Positions 1 through 11,257 of a DNA stretch of 64,000 nt are shown piece by piece. Numbering within the stretch: position 1 is the first letter of the stretch; each line of letters starts with the position of its first letter. Made by a program: the position numbers and the translations under genes. Below the pieces are notes generated by a model. The model worked only from the letters and a program-made list of their open reading frames with translations, was not told the DNA's origin and ran no database searches. The DNA is taken from contig NC_049992.1 in NCBI RefSeq assembly GCF_000003815.2, positions 1,706,959 through 1,770,958 on the forward strand. Direction: 5' to 3'. The stretch comes from Branchiostoma floridae (Eukaryota > Chordata > Leptocardii > Amphioxiformes > Branchiostomatidae).

Positions 1-419
1 GGCTGCGGGTGTCATCAGAGAATGAAGCCCCACCTACATCACTAAATGGTAAGGGCATTACAGAGGGAATAAGAAAAGTGTCTAATGGATACAATCAGTA
101 ATCCTAAACATATAAATTCTTGATCAACAGTTTAATCTATCATTCTTGCTCAACAAGTAAATCTATCACTTGTCACTTATTCAACATGAATCACATACCA
201 TACACACAAGACTACTTGCTACAAAGTTTATCCGCTTGGTTTTCGGAGTGGGGATATAGATGTGAATCAAGTAGAGAAGCATGCAACCTGCATGAGTAAA
301 ATATTGAAACAACAATACATACATATGAATCAGAGTTTAGAACATTCAGTTCAGTTCAGATATATGACACTCATAATCACATAGCACTTTCATTGAACTT
401 CGGATTTGCTTTATTTCAG

Positions 420-1489
420 ATGAAGAAATGATCGCTGACCCTCCTCCTGAAAGTGTAGAGACTCTGAGAGACCCCCTTCCTGAAAGTGTAGAGACTCTGA
501 GAGAACAGCTCACAAAAGTACAAGAGGAGAAATGTAAGTTGGAACAGTTTTGCGAGTCCCTTCAAAGTGAAGCTGACAACCTTAGGGAAGAACGTGATCA
601 CCTTCAAGAACAAATCAAGAAATCATCAACATCAGCCTCCAATCTCACAGATGCAAAATGCAAGCTCTTCACTGGAATACCTACTGTTGCACTGTTTATG
701 TTTGTGTTTAGACTTGTTAGTGATTTCATTGCTCCTCTAAAGTCCATGTGTCAGCAGGATCAAATACTCATGACTCTCATGAAGTTGAGACTAGGCCTAA
801 AAAATGCTGATCTAGCTTTGAGATTTAGTGTTTCTGCCTCCACAGTTTCAAAAGTCATAAACAGTTGTATTCCAATCTTAGCTGTCCGACTAAAGTTCCT
901 GATTCATTGGCCGTCCAAGGAAACCGTAAAGCGCAATCTTCCCAAAAAATTTCGGAAAAAAAAATACTCAAACTGTAGAGTCATCATTGATTGCTCAGAG
1001 ATTTTCACTGAGAGGCCATACAATTTAAAGACCCGAGCAAAGACCTGGAGTAACTACAAACACCATCATACGTTCAAATTTCTGGTAGGTATTACACCTT
1101 ATGGAGCAGTGTCATTTCTGTCCAGTTCCTGGGGTGGAAGAATTTCTGATAAAGACATTACGCTAAAAAGTCGTTTCTATAACAAAGTGGAATATGGTGA
1201 TATGATTATGGCAGATCGGGGATTCACCATTTCTGAGGAACTTGCCCTGAAAGGAGCAACACTAGTTATGCCACCATTTACCACAGGAAGGACACAACTC
1301 CCGGGGCGTATCGTCCAAGATGCCAGACAGATATCAACTCTAAGAATTCATGTAGAACGTGCAATTGAAAGAATCAAGAACTTCCAAATTCTCAGCCAAA
1401 TCTGTCCATTAACATTTGCCCCTCTACTCAGTGACAGTGTTGTTATCTGTGCGGCTCTTACAAACTTACTTCCAAAGCTAATCAAGTAA
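420..1489 (+). CDS. DDE transposase of an ISL2EU/PIF-Harbinger-like transposon, last exon
   Basis: This exon follows an acceptor (TTTATTTCAG, ending at 419) and runs to a stop at 1489. An upstream exon end lies at 1-48: it is open in the matching frame and has an AATG|GTAAGG donor, and the two join in phase, so the protein starts left of the window. Counting from the ATG at 428 (353 residues), residues 15-65 are a charged coiled-coil-like stretch with a short internal duplication (PESVETLR twice). Residues 112-147 look like the helix-turn-helix that precedes DDE_Tnp_4 domains. The catalytic D-D-E appears intact: D188 (VIIDCSE), D263 (MADRGF) and E310 (RIHVERAIERIK). WSNYK and GGRISDKDIT are further family signatures. 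ISL2EU elements pair such a transposase with a YqaJ nuclease, as seen here on the opposite strand. An N-terminal THAP-type domain off the left edge is possible but unseen. Confidence 0.85.
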
Positions 1490-1614
1490 TTTTTAATGGC
1501 AATGTTGTCTGCACGAGCTGGCCTTTTCTGTATATCAGAATACTGAGATTGAAGGTAAAATGTTAAAGGGACACAAAACAATTTTTGGGAGCCCACTAAA
1601 CATATATAAGTATA

Positions 1615-2047
1615 NNNNNNNNNNNNNNNNNNNNNNNNNNNNNNNNNNNNNNNNNNNNNNNNNNNNNNNNNNNNNNNNNNNNNNNNNNNNNNNNNNNNNN
1701 NNNNNNNNNNNNNNNNNNNNNNNNNNNNNNNNNNNNNNNNNNNNNNNNNNNNNNNNNNNNNNNNNNNNNNNNNNNNNNNNNNNNNNNNNNNNNNNNNNNN
1801 NNNNNNNNNNNNNNNNNNNNNNNNNNNNNNNNNNNNNNNNNNNNNNNNNNNNNNNNNNNNNNNNNNNNNNNNNNNNNNNNNNNNNNNNNNNNNNNNNNNN
1901 NNNNNNNNNNNNNNNNNNNNNNNNNNNNNNNNNNNNNNNNNNNNNNNNNNNNNNNNNNNNNNNNNNNNNNNNNNNNNNNNNNNNNNNNNNNNNNNNNNNN
2001 NNNNNNNNNNNNNNNNNNNNNNNNNNNNNNNNNNNNNNNNNNNNNNN
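1615..2047. other. assembly gap (433 N)
   Basis: A run of N. The roughly 553 bp to its left (1062-1614) and the bases to its right (2050-2606) are nearly identical, so the true gap may be zero or negative in length. Confidence 0.99.
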
Positions 2048-2606
2048 TCACACCATCATACGTTCAATTTCTGGTAGGTATTACACCTTATGGAGCAGTG
2101 TCATTTCTGTCCAGTTCCTGGGGTGGAAGAATTTCTGATAAAGACATTACGCTAAAAAGTCGTTTCTATAACAAAGTGGAATATGGTGATATGATTATGG
2201 CAGATCGGGGATTCACCATTTCTGAGGAACTTGCCCTGAAAGGAGCAACACTAGTTATGCCACCATTTACCACAGGAAGGACACAACTCCCGGGGCGTAT
2301 CGTCCAAGATGCCAGACAGATATCAACTCTAAGAATTCATGTAGAACGTGCAATTGAAAGAATCAAGAACTTCCAAATTCTCAGCCAAATCTGTCCATTA
2401 ACATTTGCCCCTCTACTCAGTGACAGTGTTGTTATCTGTGCGGCTCTTACAAACTTACTTCCAAAGCTAATCAAGTAATTTTTAATGGCAATGTTGTCTG
2501 CACGAGCTGGCCTTTTCTGTATATCAAAATACTGAGATTGAAGGTAAAATGTTAAAGGGACACAAAACAAATTTTTGGGAAGCCCACTACAATATAATAA
2601 GTATAC
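2048..2606 (+). pseudogene. second copy of the transposase 3' end, probably an assembly duplicate
   Basis: This segment repeats 1062-1614 and encodes the last 126 residues of the transposase, from SFLSSSWGG to the same stop (2478). Differences are few and sit at the contig edges. One A is missing near the start (CGTTCAATTT against CGTTCAAATTT), and single-base indels fall in homopolymers near the end of the left copy. That pattern fits read-end errors in two overlapping contigs placed side by side, rather than an old tandem duplication. A real duplication or two haplotypes remain possible. Confidence 0.85.
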
Positions 2607-2722
2607 CACAAAGTACAATTCTTACTTGTTTTACATTAGTTTTTTAAAACATGACATAAAACTGTAAAATGCCTTCTATTGTTATACTAGTATTTTTAGT
2701 ATTTCAAACTGTCCAGTAGGAT

Positions 2723-5700
2723 TTAGCATTGACAACTGGGACAGAACCAATGGCCCCTTGGTTTTCTCTTGATGCCAGCACATTTGTAATGGAACCATTC
2801 TGACTCACATTCATTGTTATCACACTTTACCATCCTACCATATGCTGGTTTCTGACAAGAACAGTAACGTTTGTTTGGGTCATCATCTTCCTGGAAAGTC
2901 ACATCTACTCCAGAGTCTCCACACTGTAACTTGTGGGTCAGTATCTCAGGGATAAGACTGGACTTTACAAACTGGACACATGTAGACAACATTACATTTA
3001 ACAGTGACTGGTCCCTTGGAACATTTACTACAACCATGCCTGCATTAGTCCACACTACAAAATCACATGTTGAGACACCGGTAACCAGCATATGTGTCTG
3101 GACTTGGGTGTAATATCTGTGCCCTGTCTTTAGCTTACAATCCTTATCTAAACAGTAGTTGGCATCTGATAGACACAGATCTGCAGCAGGATAGATGTCC
3201 CTGTACTTGTATGGGCACTTGATCTCAATCACAGTTCTTCCATGGCATGAACACTGTCTCATCCCATCAGGAGATGCACCTATATATACAACAGTAATGT
3301 TCAAATTAGTGGCAAAGTTTCTGATATTTCAAACATGAACATAATGTACTTACTTTTGATACTTGCCAAATGCTGCAAATGGCACATATTCACTTGGTAC
3401 GAATACAGTGCAATTGTTAAAACAAGTACATGTATTTCATTGTTACATCAACAAAATCATAAGTCAATTAGACATTGTGTAGTTGGTACTCAATTACATG
3501 TACTATACTTCATAAGTTTGAAGTAAGAGCCAAAATTAGCTATACCTATGAAGGGAAAATCCTTGTAGAGAATGAGCCCCACTTCCTCCAATTTCACATC
3601 CTTGCAGATGCACAAGGTAGCTTCCAGGTACTGTTGCCTTGCCTTCTCCTCCTGTTTCATCCCCCATTGTATAGCTGGAACCTGAAAGTGAAATTCCCTA
3701 TTTAGAATTTCTGACATAGAAAGCACAAATGAATTACATCTCTAATATGACACTATCTCGCATTGACTGAACATTTAGACTGTCACACTTTGCAGAAATA
3801 TTTAGACTCCTGGTATTGTTTAAATCCAAATAAAGATCAGAGCTACACTTGCTCTGGGATTATTATGGTACATGTTCCAATATACAGGGTAATGTTGTCT
3901 CTTTGTGTGCCTTAATTACCTACGAAAAATGGCTTCCTGCAAGTGTACACTGTACTAGTTTTCAGTTAACTCACTTGGCTCAAATCCTTGCAGTCATATT
4001 GCATGACCTTCCGTACTGCAGTGGTGGGGTTTGATGCATGAAGGACATCATGCATGGATGTAGAAGTCACACGACCCTTGCGTTGCTGACGCCATAAAGC
4101 AGACTTGGACTGCCCCACTGTAGCTTTGTTGAGGTTTGTGATTTGCTCGGGGTTGCACCGAACATCCTCAAGGATGCTGTCTACACTAACACTAGTAACA
4201 GGGACTTTGGCTGGATGACAAGACCTGTATACCACAGGGGGAAGCGTCTCTGTGTTGACATCTGACTCATCTTCTGATGCTGTGTCTGTGTCCTCCTCCT
4301 CTTTAATGACAGCACTGGCAGTGGGACACAGCTTCCTCAGTTGTGAGAAAGCAGAAGCGGCCTCTTCTTCACTGAGTGGTGGCACATCACACTGCGGCTT
4401 CCGGCGCGCCTTCTTGATCTGGACTCCATGTTTAGGGTGCGAAAAGTCCATGTCCTCAGCCCTTTGTGGATCAACCTGAAAGAAATAATCCACAAAATGA
4501 ATTATCAATAATATATGTGAGAAAAAGCATTATACAGTGGCCATGTCAGATATTACACTTTACAAAGAGGAACATCTTAGCCTGCAGTCCAACCTTGTTG
4601 TGCTTTAGTTCGCTCCCAAAGGTCGCTACCCCATGGCATTGACGGGGTAGCCACCGTTGGGAGTGGACTAAAGCACAACAAGGCTGGACTCCAGGCTAGG
4701 AACATCTACTATATTGCTGTAAATCTATAGTGTAGGGCTATATATTGTGAATTGGATACATGTAAATGCCACATGATTTTGTAGAAGCAAAGAAATCCAT
4801 TCATTAATGTAAGTTATAACAGTCTACTTAGGCAAAAAAATTGTAGACATTGAAAAAAATTCTACTCAATTATAATGCCCAAATATGAACAGACCTTATC
4901 TTTGTAATATTTGTTCCACACGGCCTTTCTGCTGGTGCATGACGTCCGTTTTTCCTGAAGAGACCTGGAGGCCTCCACTGCGAACAGCAGTGCAGCCACA
5001 TGGCTGCAGACCTCTCCCAATCTACATTGAAATATAACAAAAAATGAGTATACATTATAGGTACTATAGTCAGGAGCAATTTTAGAGTTAATGGTAAAAG
5101 GAACGGATAAGTTGGCCAGCTTCACAGTACAATGAAAGATTTGCCTTATCTTCTCATTATGGAAGTCTCTGTGATATTTGAATATTTCTACTATATACAC
5201 ATTTCTTTTAGCATTATCTACATCTACATGATGATATGTGTTAGTATACTCACTCTCAGGAACTGTTGATAACTCCAAATTACCTAGAAAACGAAACACA
5301 TCAACAAGTAAAACCTGCAACAAGAACATCAACAAGAAGAAATGCATTTGCAACAGGTACAAATACAACTGGAAACCATCAAGCACAAGAACATGAACCA
5401 AGGAAAAAAATTAAGACAGTTATCTTGCCACATACAAACTGCATGGTCGCTCCTCCCTGGAAATATACGGAGGAACATTTACAGGTGAGTACTAGTTTGA
5501 CTTTCATTCTCTTCGCCAATGGCGATAGAGTATGTTTTTGTCGACTTGGGTCTGTATGTAGGTCAACAGCATATAACTCGAGAAATTGTGGATGGAACTT
5601 TGTGATTTTTGGTAGGTGTGTAGCGGTTGTCGAAAGGAATGCCAAGTTCGAAAACGGTTTACCTGGCGTTTTCCTACGGTACTGCAGCGAGCTTGGTATG

Positions 5701-7525
5701 TTTTTTGCAGTTTGTTTTGGGCAGCATAAGTCAAAATCTAGCTGGGCGATTTTCAAGAAACTTGGTAGGTGTGTAGCGGTTTTGGAGAGGAAGGTCAAGT
5801 GCGAAAATGGTTTACCTGGCTCTCACCTACGGCGCTGTAGCGGGATTTGTATGTAAGTGCGTTTGTCTGTAAGCAAGATAACTCGAGAACCCTTGAATGG
5901 ATCCTGATGATATTTGGTAGGTGGGTGGGGGTCAAGAAAACGAAGGTCAAGTTCGATAATGGGCCCCCTATTGACTGCCTAAGGTACTGCAGCAAAACTT
6001 TTATTTTTGACACTTCGTGTTTTGGATATGCTATGGTCATGATTTTTGAGTGGTAGATAGCCCTTGGGGCAGAGAGTAAGTGCTGTGAGTTTGGACCCCC
6101 TAGCGGCTTTTTGGGAACTGCAGGCACCGATTTCCTTTCAAACTTTGAACGAGAATAACTCGAGAACGTGTTGACGGATCATCAGGATTTTTTGGTATGT
6201 AGATAGAATGAGTACTTAAAATAATAATCTACATGGAAAGATGCATTTAATTGTAATCAGTGGCCAATTAACAGAAATAAACTGTTTTGTATATACATGT
6301 ATCTCACTTGACCTATATCTATGGACACATCTGTTTGACAGATGTTTTTGCTGGAGGAAACACTGACAAGCCGTGAGCTGGACACTGAAAAGCTTGAAAT
6401 TCTGATTGACCAGGGGTGCTATCAGGTCATCTTGTACAATCAGGTCTTGTTTTGGTAGCATTTGTGGGGTTTGGGGGTAGGTACTATTTAGTAATACATG
6501 AATAAGACCTTAAAGTCTTAAATAAAGGCATGATTTAGTAATACATGAATAAGACCTTAAAGTCTTGAATAAAGGCATGATTATTTGGCGAAGAGATGGG
6601 TTCGTTGAACTCTAGTTATTTCTAAAACTGTTTCTTGCCATGGACCTCATCTGACGAGAACACTGTTAGATAAAAATGTGACTTTTTGGATATGATGGTC
6701 AATGCAGTTATATTACCTACCCTGCCATACAAGTGCAGTGAGCTGCCATGACATAACCCTCTTTTTTGGTCAAACACACCCATGGGTTGTGAGGAGTCTC
6801 TGTTACTCTCTGTCCTGAAACACAAATGTAACAGAAAAAAAAGATAATACAGTAAATATAAAAACGTATCTGACAGTTAAATACTAATCACGCATCTCAT
6901 TCTTCATCTTCAAGAGTTCTCACTACAGGTACATGTAAGTAGAAATATTGTTCCAATGCACTCCAACACCCACCTGGCACAACCTTGGCCTTAAGGAAGC
7001 AGACCTTCACATTTTTTCCAATAGGGTGGTACCTGCACTCCCTCACATGGCCACTTATAAAGAGATTGTACGCCTCCAGGGATTTATAGGCTTTCATGGC
7101 TTCTCCGTTAAACGGACCTGGAGCCTCGATTAGGTAGGTGTAGATGCACCCATAGTCCGTATCTGGCCAGAGGCTCAAATCATCCTTCCAACCTGTATAA
7201 CATACAAATGATAATAAACATAACGTTACGTAGCCAGAATTTCTAGAGATTAGCAACAAACACATTTACACGTACTCATGTTTTTGTAACCTTTATCTGA
7301 CACAAAAATCTACCTTATCAAAATCTAGAAACACGTGTACACATGATCCTCACCTGTCAGACTGTATGGGTCAGGTAGGCGTACACCGTCACCAGTCACC
7401 GCCGAACCAGTCACTTCCGGGTTTGAACTATCGCCGGCGTCTTCGACACTTACCATTAATTTCTCAAAATACCTGGTTCGGTCATTAGGCTCCAAAGAGC
7501 TAATGTAGCTGTTTGAAGAACTCAT
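2723..7525 (-). CDS. SWIM zinc finger / YqaJ-type nuclease / PHD finger protein of the ISL2EU element (7 exons)
   Basis: Exons (-): 7525-7354, 7192-6974, 6814-6721, 5021-4895, 4475-3975, 3681-3546, 3279-2723. All junctions are GT-AG and phases agree. The sum is 1806 nt, 601 residues plus TAA. The SWIM finger (about residues 145-175) is split by an intron: CTCMAG in exon 3 and CSHVAALLF in exon 4. A YqaJ/lambda-exonuclease-like fold follows (about 339-500). It has R in RVTSTSMH, a GxxxE helix in WGMKQEE, D421 (ASPDG), E435 and K437 (EIKCP) and Q475/Q477 (YYTQVQ), all the expected catalytic positions. The C-terminus (about 556-600) is a complete Cys4-His-Cys3 PHD finger. YqaJ enzymes are 5'-3' DNA exonucleases; in these transposons a role in handling DNA ends is presumed, not proven. 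The acidic, serine-rich stretch encoded in exon 5 may be a linker. Confidence 0.9.
4578..4698. mobile_element. 121-bp palindromic MITE, MuDR-like by its 9-bp target duplication
   Basis: The ends are TAGCCTGCAGTCCAACC and, on the complement, TAGCCTGGAGTCCAGCC. The pairing continues inward through TTGTTGTGCTTTAGT, so most of the element can fold into one hairpin. It is flanked by exact 9-bp direct repeats GGAACATCT (4569-4577 and 4699-4707). A 9-bp duplication is typical of MuDR/Mutator-type elements. It lies in the intron between exons 5 and 4 of the nuclease gene. A related single end (TAGCCAGGAGTCCAGCC) begins at 39849. Confidence 0.85.
5510..6200. repeat. degenerate tandem repeat of about 130-160 bp units in an intron of the YqaJ gene
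   Basis: At least three diverged units share the order ATAACTCGAGAA, TTTGGTAGGTG, a GGTCAAGTTCGA-like block, and TACGG/AGGTACTGCAGC, near 5575, 5760 and 5880. A fourth trace (ATAACTCGAGAACGTGT) lies near 6150. The + strand keeps long open frames through the first units, but the encoded peptides are just translated repeat. Immediately upstream (about 5263-5490) is an A-rich stretch open in the same frame and ending in a donor-like CAG|GTGAGT. Whether this is an inserted element or a captured exon is unclear. Confidence 0.6.
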
Positions 7526-8203
7526 ATTGATTAAACGTATTAATTAAACCACATTAGGAACAGAAATATAACAGCCCGGAACGGATGACAGAAAGCCCGT
7601 ACGGCGGGAAAATCAAAACAACCGGAAACACATGACGGAAGTCAAGAGGGCAAGGGTCATTTTCTCCCAAAATATTACACAAGAAAAAAAAAAAAAGACT
7701 AAGAAGTAGTGAAAAAAATACAAAATCTGAAAAAATCCCATGGATGCGATAAAAACGTGGCTGAAAATGCGCAAATTCGCGTAAACAGTACGATCTGCTT
7801 CCGCGCCGGTATGCTAATTAGTAATCTGATCTCCTAACGCTTTTTGCCTACCAGTCAGCGCTCGTGCGCCGAATACCCCGGATGTAAACAATAACAGCGA
7901 TTGCTCGTATTTAGAACCGCACTGACATCAACAGAACATGAGAATGAACTCAGATGTCCAGACTTGTCAGACGTACCCTGAAGGCCTATATGTGTGCGGA
8001 GGAGGAACCCGCCTGAAGGTTCCTTGCTGATGGAGGGATTGCGAACACTCAACCTTCGATTAGCTGGGCAAGCTAGGATAGACTAGACGGCTGTAGACTT
8101 CTGGAATTAATAAGTTAAAGTGATACTATATGAAAGTTTGTAGACATGTAGCATAAGGCCAAGGGTCTCAACAATGTAAACATACATGTGTTCCATGGGT
8201 TGT
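7526..8203. other. no gene recognised; upstream region of the YqaJ gene
   Basis: This stretch holds a 13-A homopolymer near 7685 and otherwise unremarkable sequence. The promoter and right terminus of the ISL2EU element should lie here, but I see no convincing inverted repeat. It ends at the second assembly gap. Confidence 0.5.
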
Positions 8204-8491
8204 NNNNNNNNNNNNNNNNNNNNNNNNNNNNNNNNNNNNNNNNNNNNNNNNNNNNNNNNNNNNNNNNNNNNNNNNNNNNNNNNNNNNNNNNNNNNNNNNN
8301 NNNNNNNNNNNNNNNNNNNNNNNNNNNNNNNNNNNNNNNNNNNNNNNNNNNNNNNNNNNNNNNNNNNNNNNNNNNNNNNNNNNNNNNNNNNNNNNNNNNN
8401 NNNNNNNNNNNNNNNNNNNNNNNNNNNNNNNNNNNNNNNNNNNNNNNNNNNNNNNNNNNNNNNNNNNNNNNNNNNNNNNNNNNNNNNNNNN
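8204..8491. other. assembly gap (288 N)
   Basis: A run of N. To its right the sequence contains GGCTACGCTTTACGC (8516-8530), which resembles the repeat unit of the element starting at 9004. Confidence 0.99.
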
Positions 8492-8663
8492 ATACGTTTT
8501 CTACAGAGTCACCCCGGCTACGCTTTACGCATACTTAGTATTTCTGCGACATTTTGTGTCTTTTTTAATAGCAGTTCACTGTAAAACCTTCACCCGTAGC
8601 AATGTGGGGAAGGCTGCAAAATACCAACAATATATTAAACACCGACCAATATCACTCTTGATT

Positions 8664-8705
8664 AATTAGATAACTTTATTGCAAGACCATTCACGAAGGC
8701 TCATC
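8664..8705 (-). mobile_element. LINE 3'-end fragment
   Basis: Read on the - strand this is GATGAGCCTTCGTGAATGG followed by TCTTGCAATAAAGTTA. It resembles the conserved 3' ends seen on the + strand at 29280 and 43770 (ATTTGCAATAAACTTA), suggesting a very short 5'-truncated LINE copy. Confidence 0.4.
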
Positions 8706-9003
8706 GCAAACTAAACCAATATAACGTTAGGCGTTACAGTGGCATCGTCGCAGAGCGATGGACATCTAGCAACAACGTTACAGAGACTCAGAGTAGAGAA
8801 GGAAATGATAAACAAAGAGGTAAGTTTGCTGTCTACTTAACGAGGAAGAAAAATGTAATAAGTCATATAGATAAGCTAAAAATGAATGAAATAAAAGAGA
8901 ATGACATATATGATACAATGTCAATTTTTACTTAAACTATATTGAAGGGTTTGACTTCTTTTCTAGATCGTTTCTGTGCGTTCCCTTGCAGTTAGCTATA
9001 GAC

Positions 9004-10095
9004 GAGGGTCTGCATGGGGGGTCCTGACAACGCTTTACGCTAAATTCAGGACGGTCGACAACGTTTTACGTTAAATTCCGAAGGCCGGCAACGTTTTACG
9101 CTAAATTCAGAAAGGCCGGCAACGTTTTACGCTAAATTCAGAAAGGCCGGCAACGTTTTACGCTAAATTCAGAAAGGCCGGCTAAATTCTGGAAGGCTAG
9201 TAACACTCGACAGGGGCGGGGGCATGCTCCGCTGGGAAGATTTTGAAATTTTGACTCTCTGAAACACTATTTCCTGCATTTTGAGAGGAAATTTTCGCTG
9301 GTAGACAAAGCTAAATTAAATGGCATATCTAATTAAAGATTCCCAGGGGTTCAGTGTAAGCCACCCAACAGATTTTGACCATGTCGAGCGCCGAAGGGGT
9401 GAGGCTTCACAAGAGAAGTCTGGGAAAATGACCCACTGAAACGCGATTTCCTGCGTTTTTCTGGCTATTATATAAATCAAAGTTAAATGAAATTTCTATC
9501 AGCAAAAAAGGGTGTTTGACGTTGATACGTCGCATCTCCCAACATCATTTTCAGCATTTCGAGCACCGAAGGCGCGAGGCGGCGCAAGGGAGGACCATGA
9601 AAATTTTGAAATCTTGACCCTCTAAAATGATATTTCCTGCATTTTGATGGGCAAATTTTGTTGGCAGCCTAAGCTAACTTCAAAGACATTCTATTAGCAA
9701 AAAGGTTTTCGAGGGCGAGGCCACCAAAACAATTTTACCATGTCAATGACCGAAGGTGAAAAGAGGCGCAAGGAAGGTCCGGCAAAATTTTGAAATCTTG
9801 ATCCTTTGAAACGCAATTTCCTTTGTTTTGAGGGGCTAAAATTTACTGGCAGACTACGGTTCGACTTACGAAATTTGGGAGGCCAGACTACGATTTACGG
9901 GTAATTTTTAGGCTAGATAACGTTTTACGTAAAATTTTTGGACTAGATTACGCTTTACGTGAAATGCACTGGCTACGCTTTACGGTAAATTTTACATCCT
10001 CACTACGAATTACGTGAAATAAAAAAGCTTCCCTACGAATTACGGGAAATTAAAAGGCCTGCCTACGCCTTACGGAAAAGAGCATGCAGACCCTC
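9004..10095. mobile_element. non-autonomous DNA transposon with GAGGGTCTGCATG termini, copy 1
   Basis: The ends are exact 13-bp inverted repeats, GAGGGTCTGCATG (9004-9016) and CATGCAGACCCTC (10083-10095). Flanking direct repeats are ATAGAC (8998-9003 and 10096-10101). Both arms hold tandem copies of a short unit built on ACGTTTTACG / ACGCTTTACGTGAAAT, in the same orientation. The core holds about four 180-bp repeats. No protein-coding capacity is visible. A second copy at 36817-38598 is colinear, including both arms. The 6-7 bp duplication does not settle the superfamily; 6-7 bp is reported for Dada-type elements. Confidence 0.85.
9237..9850 (+). repeat. about four ~180-bp tandem repeats in the core of the transposon
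   Basis: Units begin near 9237, 9425, 9598 and 9782. They share AAAATTTTGAAATCTTGACC, then CTCTGAAACGC and ATTTCCTGCATTTTGA, then GCTGGCAGACTAAGCTAA, then CATGTCGATGACCGAAGGTG. Divergence between units is high, so the tandem structure is older than the copy. Confidence 0.75.
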
Positions 10096-10289
10096 ATAGA
10101 CGTCAGTCTGCAAAATGAATAAAGATACAAATGTATTTCAAACTGGAATAAAAATGCAAAGGCGGTTTTTAATGGTACATGAAGCTCCTCTAGCCCGTTT
10201 ATTCAAGAGTTAGCGTATCTTAGGAGCAATTACTATCTTACAACAACTGGATAAAAATATCGGAGATTTACGGACGTTTCGAGTTACAC

Positions 10290-10323
10290 CAAGGAGGTTA
10301 AAAAGTCCTTTTTAACCTCCTTG
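10290..10323. mobile_element. 34-bp near-perfect palindrome flanked by 7-bp direct repeats
   Basis: The two arms are CAAGGAGGTTAAAAAG and CTTTTTAACCTCCTTG around a 2-base centre (TC), giving a 16-bp stem. GTTACAC lies on both sides (10283-10289 and 10324-10330). This looks like a minimal inverted-repeat element with its target duplication. Its CAAGG end is hAT-like, although hAT duplications are normally 8 bp. Similar AACCTCCTTG motifs occur near 43549 and 48678. Confidence 0.65.
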
Positions 10324-10330
10324 GTTACAC

Positions 10331-11257
10331 CCAACACTCTTCAGTGTTTCTTGTAACGCTGACGCATTGGAGGATCTCGGGCCAGTTTGTTCATACACCC
10401 TCAACATATCAATCACAGGGTTTCTCCATTCTGTCCAGAGCTAATTGGCGAATATCACCTTTTTTATCGTATGCCCAAAATATTCTGTTATACGTAATTC
10501 GCTGCTATCATCTTACCTACCGGGGATTACATCAATGGACTATAAATACATTATGACATGTGTCCTGCATGGCATACATAGGAAAATCATTAAAGAATGT
10601 CTAGACGGTAGAAATCCCTTCAATGATTGTAAAACACCTTTTTTATCCCATACTATGCACCATTGTATTGTAGAACTGCAGTTGTGTATCAGTAGAGTCC
10701 ATGCTTTATACCTTGCACAACTGTTGCGCAGTTACGTTACATATTTTTAACATACATGTGTATGGCGTTCTCAAAATCTGCAGTATATTTGTACATACAG
10801 GAGCCAAGGCCTCATGGGATGTCGTTTAACTCGTCTAACAGAAAAGTTTTGACATAATTTTTCGAAAGAAGGGGTCTCTGCATCACACATCAGCAAATCT
10901 CTACTATTTTGTCCATTCCAAGACCAGTGTAGTCTCCACTAGGCCTTCCTGTGGATGGGAGTTATGGCTACTAGCGAAGTGAGTCTGGTAGAGTAGCCTC
11001 CGTCACGGCCTTTTGCGAAATTTTTGTGGATGGGAAATATGCACGATTTTCACCATATGCACGATTTTCACCATATCGCGGCCAGGTTTTACACCGGGAA
11101 GATTCTTATGTCGGGAAGGAAAATGTCAAGGAGGTCTCGTGTCGGCGGACAAAGGGCCGCGAAGGAGGCTACTGGTAGACTGATTGTGAGACCCGCATTT
11201 CTTGTGTTGGCAGATAAAAAGCGGCGCGAAGGAGGCTACAGCTCGAGACTTATGTCG
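10331..11257. other. intergenic, no gene recognised
   Basis: Downstream of the Cys-rich gene at 11258. I see a short duplicated phrase (TGCACGATTTTCACCATA, near 11040 and 11058) and open frames without family features. Confidence 0.5.

Larger units (their letters stand above)
1..7600. mobile_element. ISL2EU-type DNA transposon (left end outside the window, right end approximate)
   Basis: The transposase (+) and the SWIM/YqaJ/PHD gene (-) converge tail to tail across about 250 bp (stops at 2478 in the second copy and at 2723). This two-gene content defines ISL2EU-like elements. I could not identify terminal inverted repeats or the target duplication, so the right limit, just beyond the YqaJ start codon at 7525, is a guess. 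Both genes lack internal stops, so the copy may be young. A 121-bp MITE and a degenerate tandem repeat lie inside introns of the nuclease gene. Confidence 0.7.
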
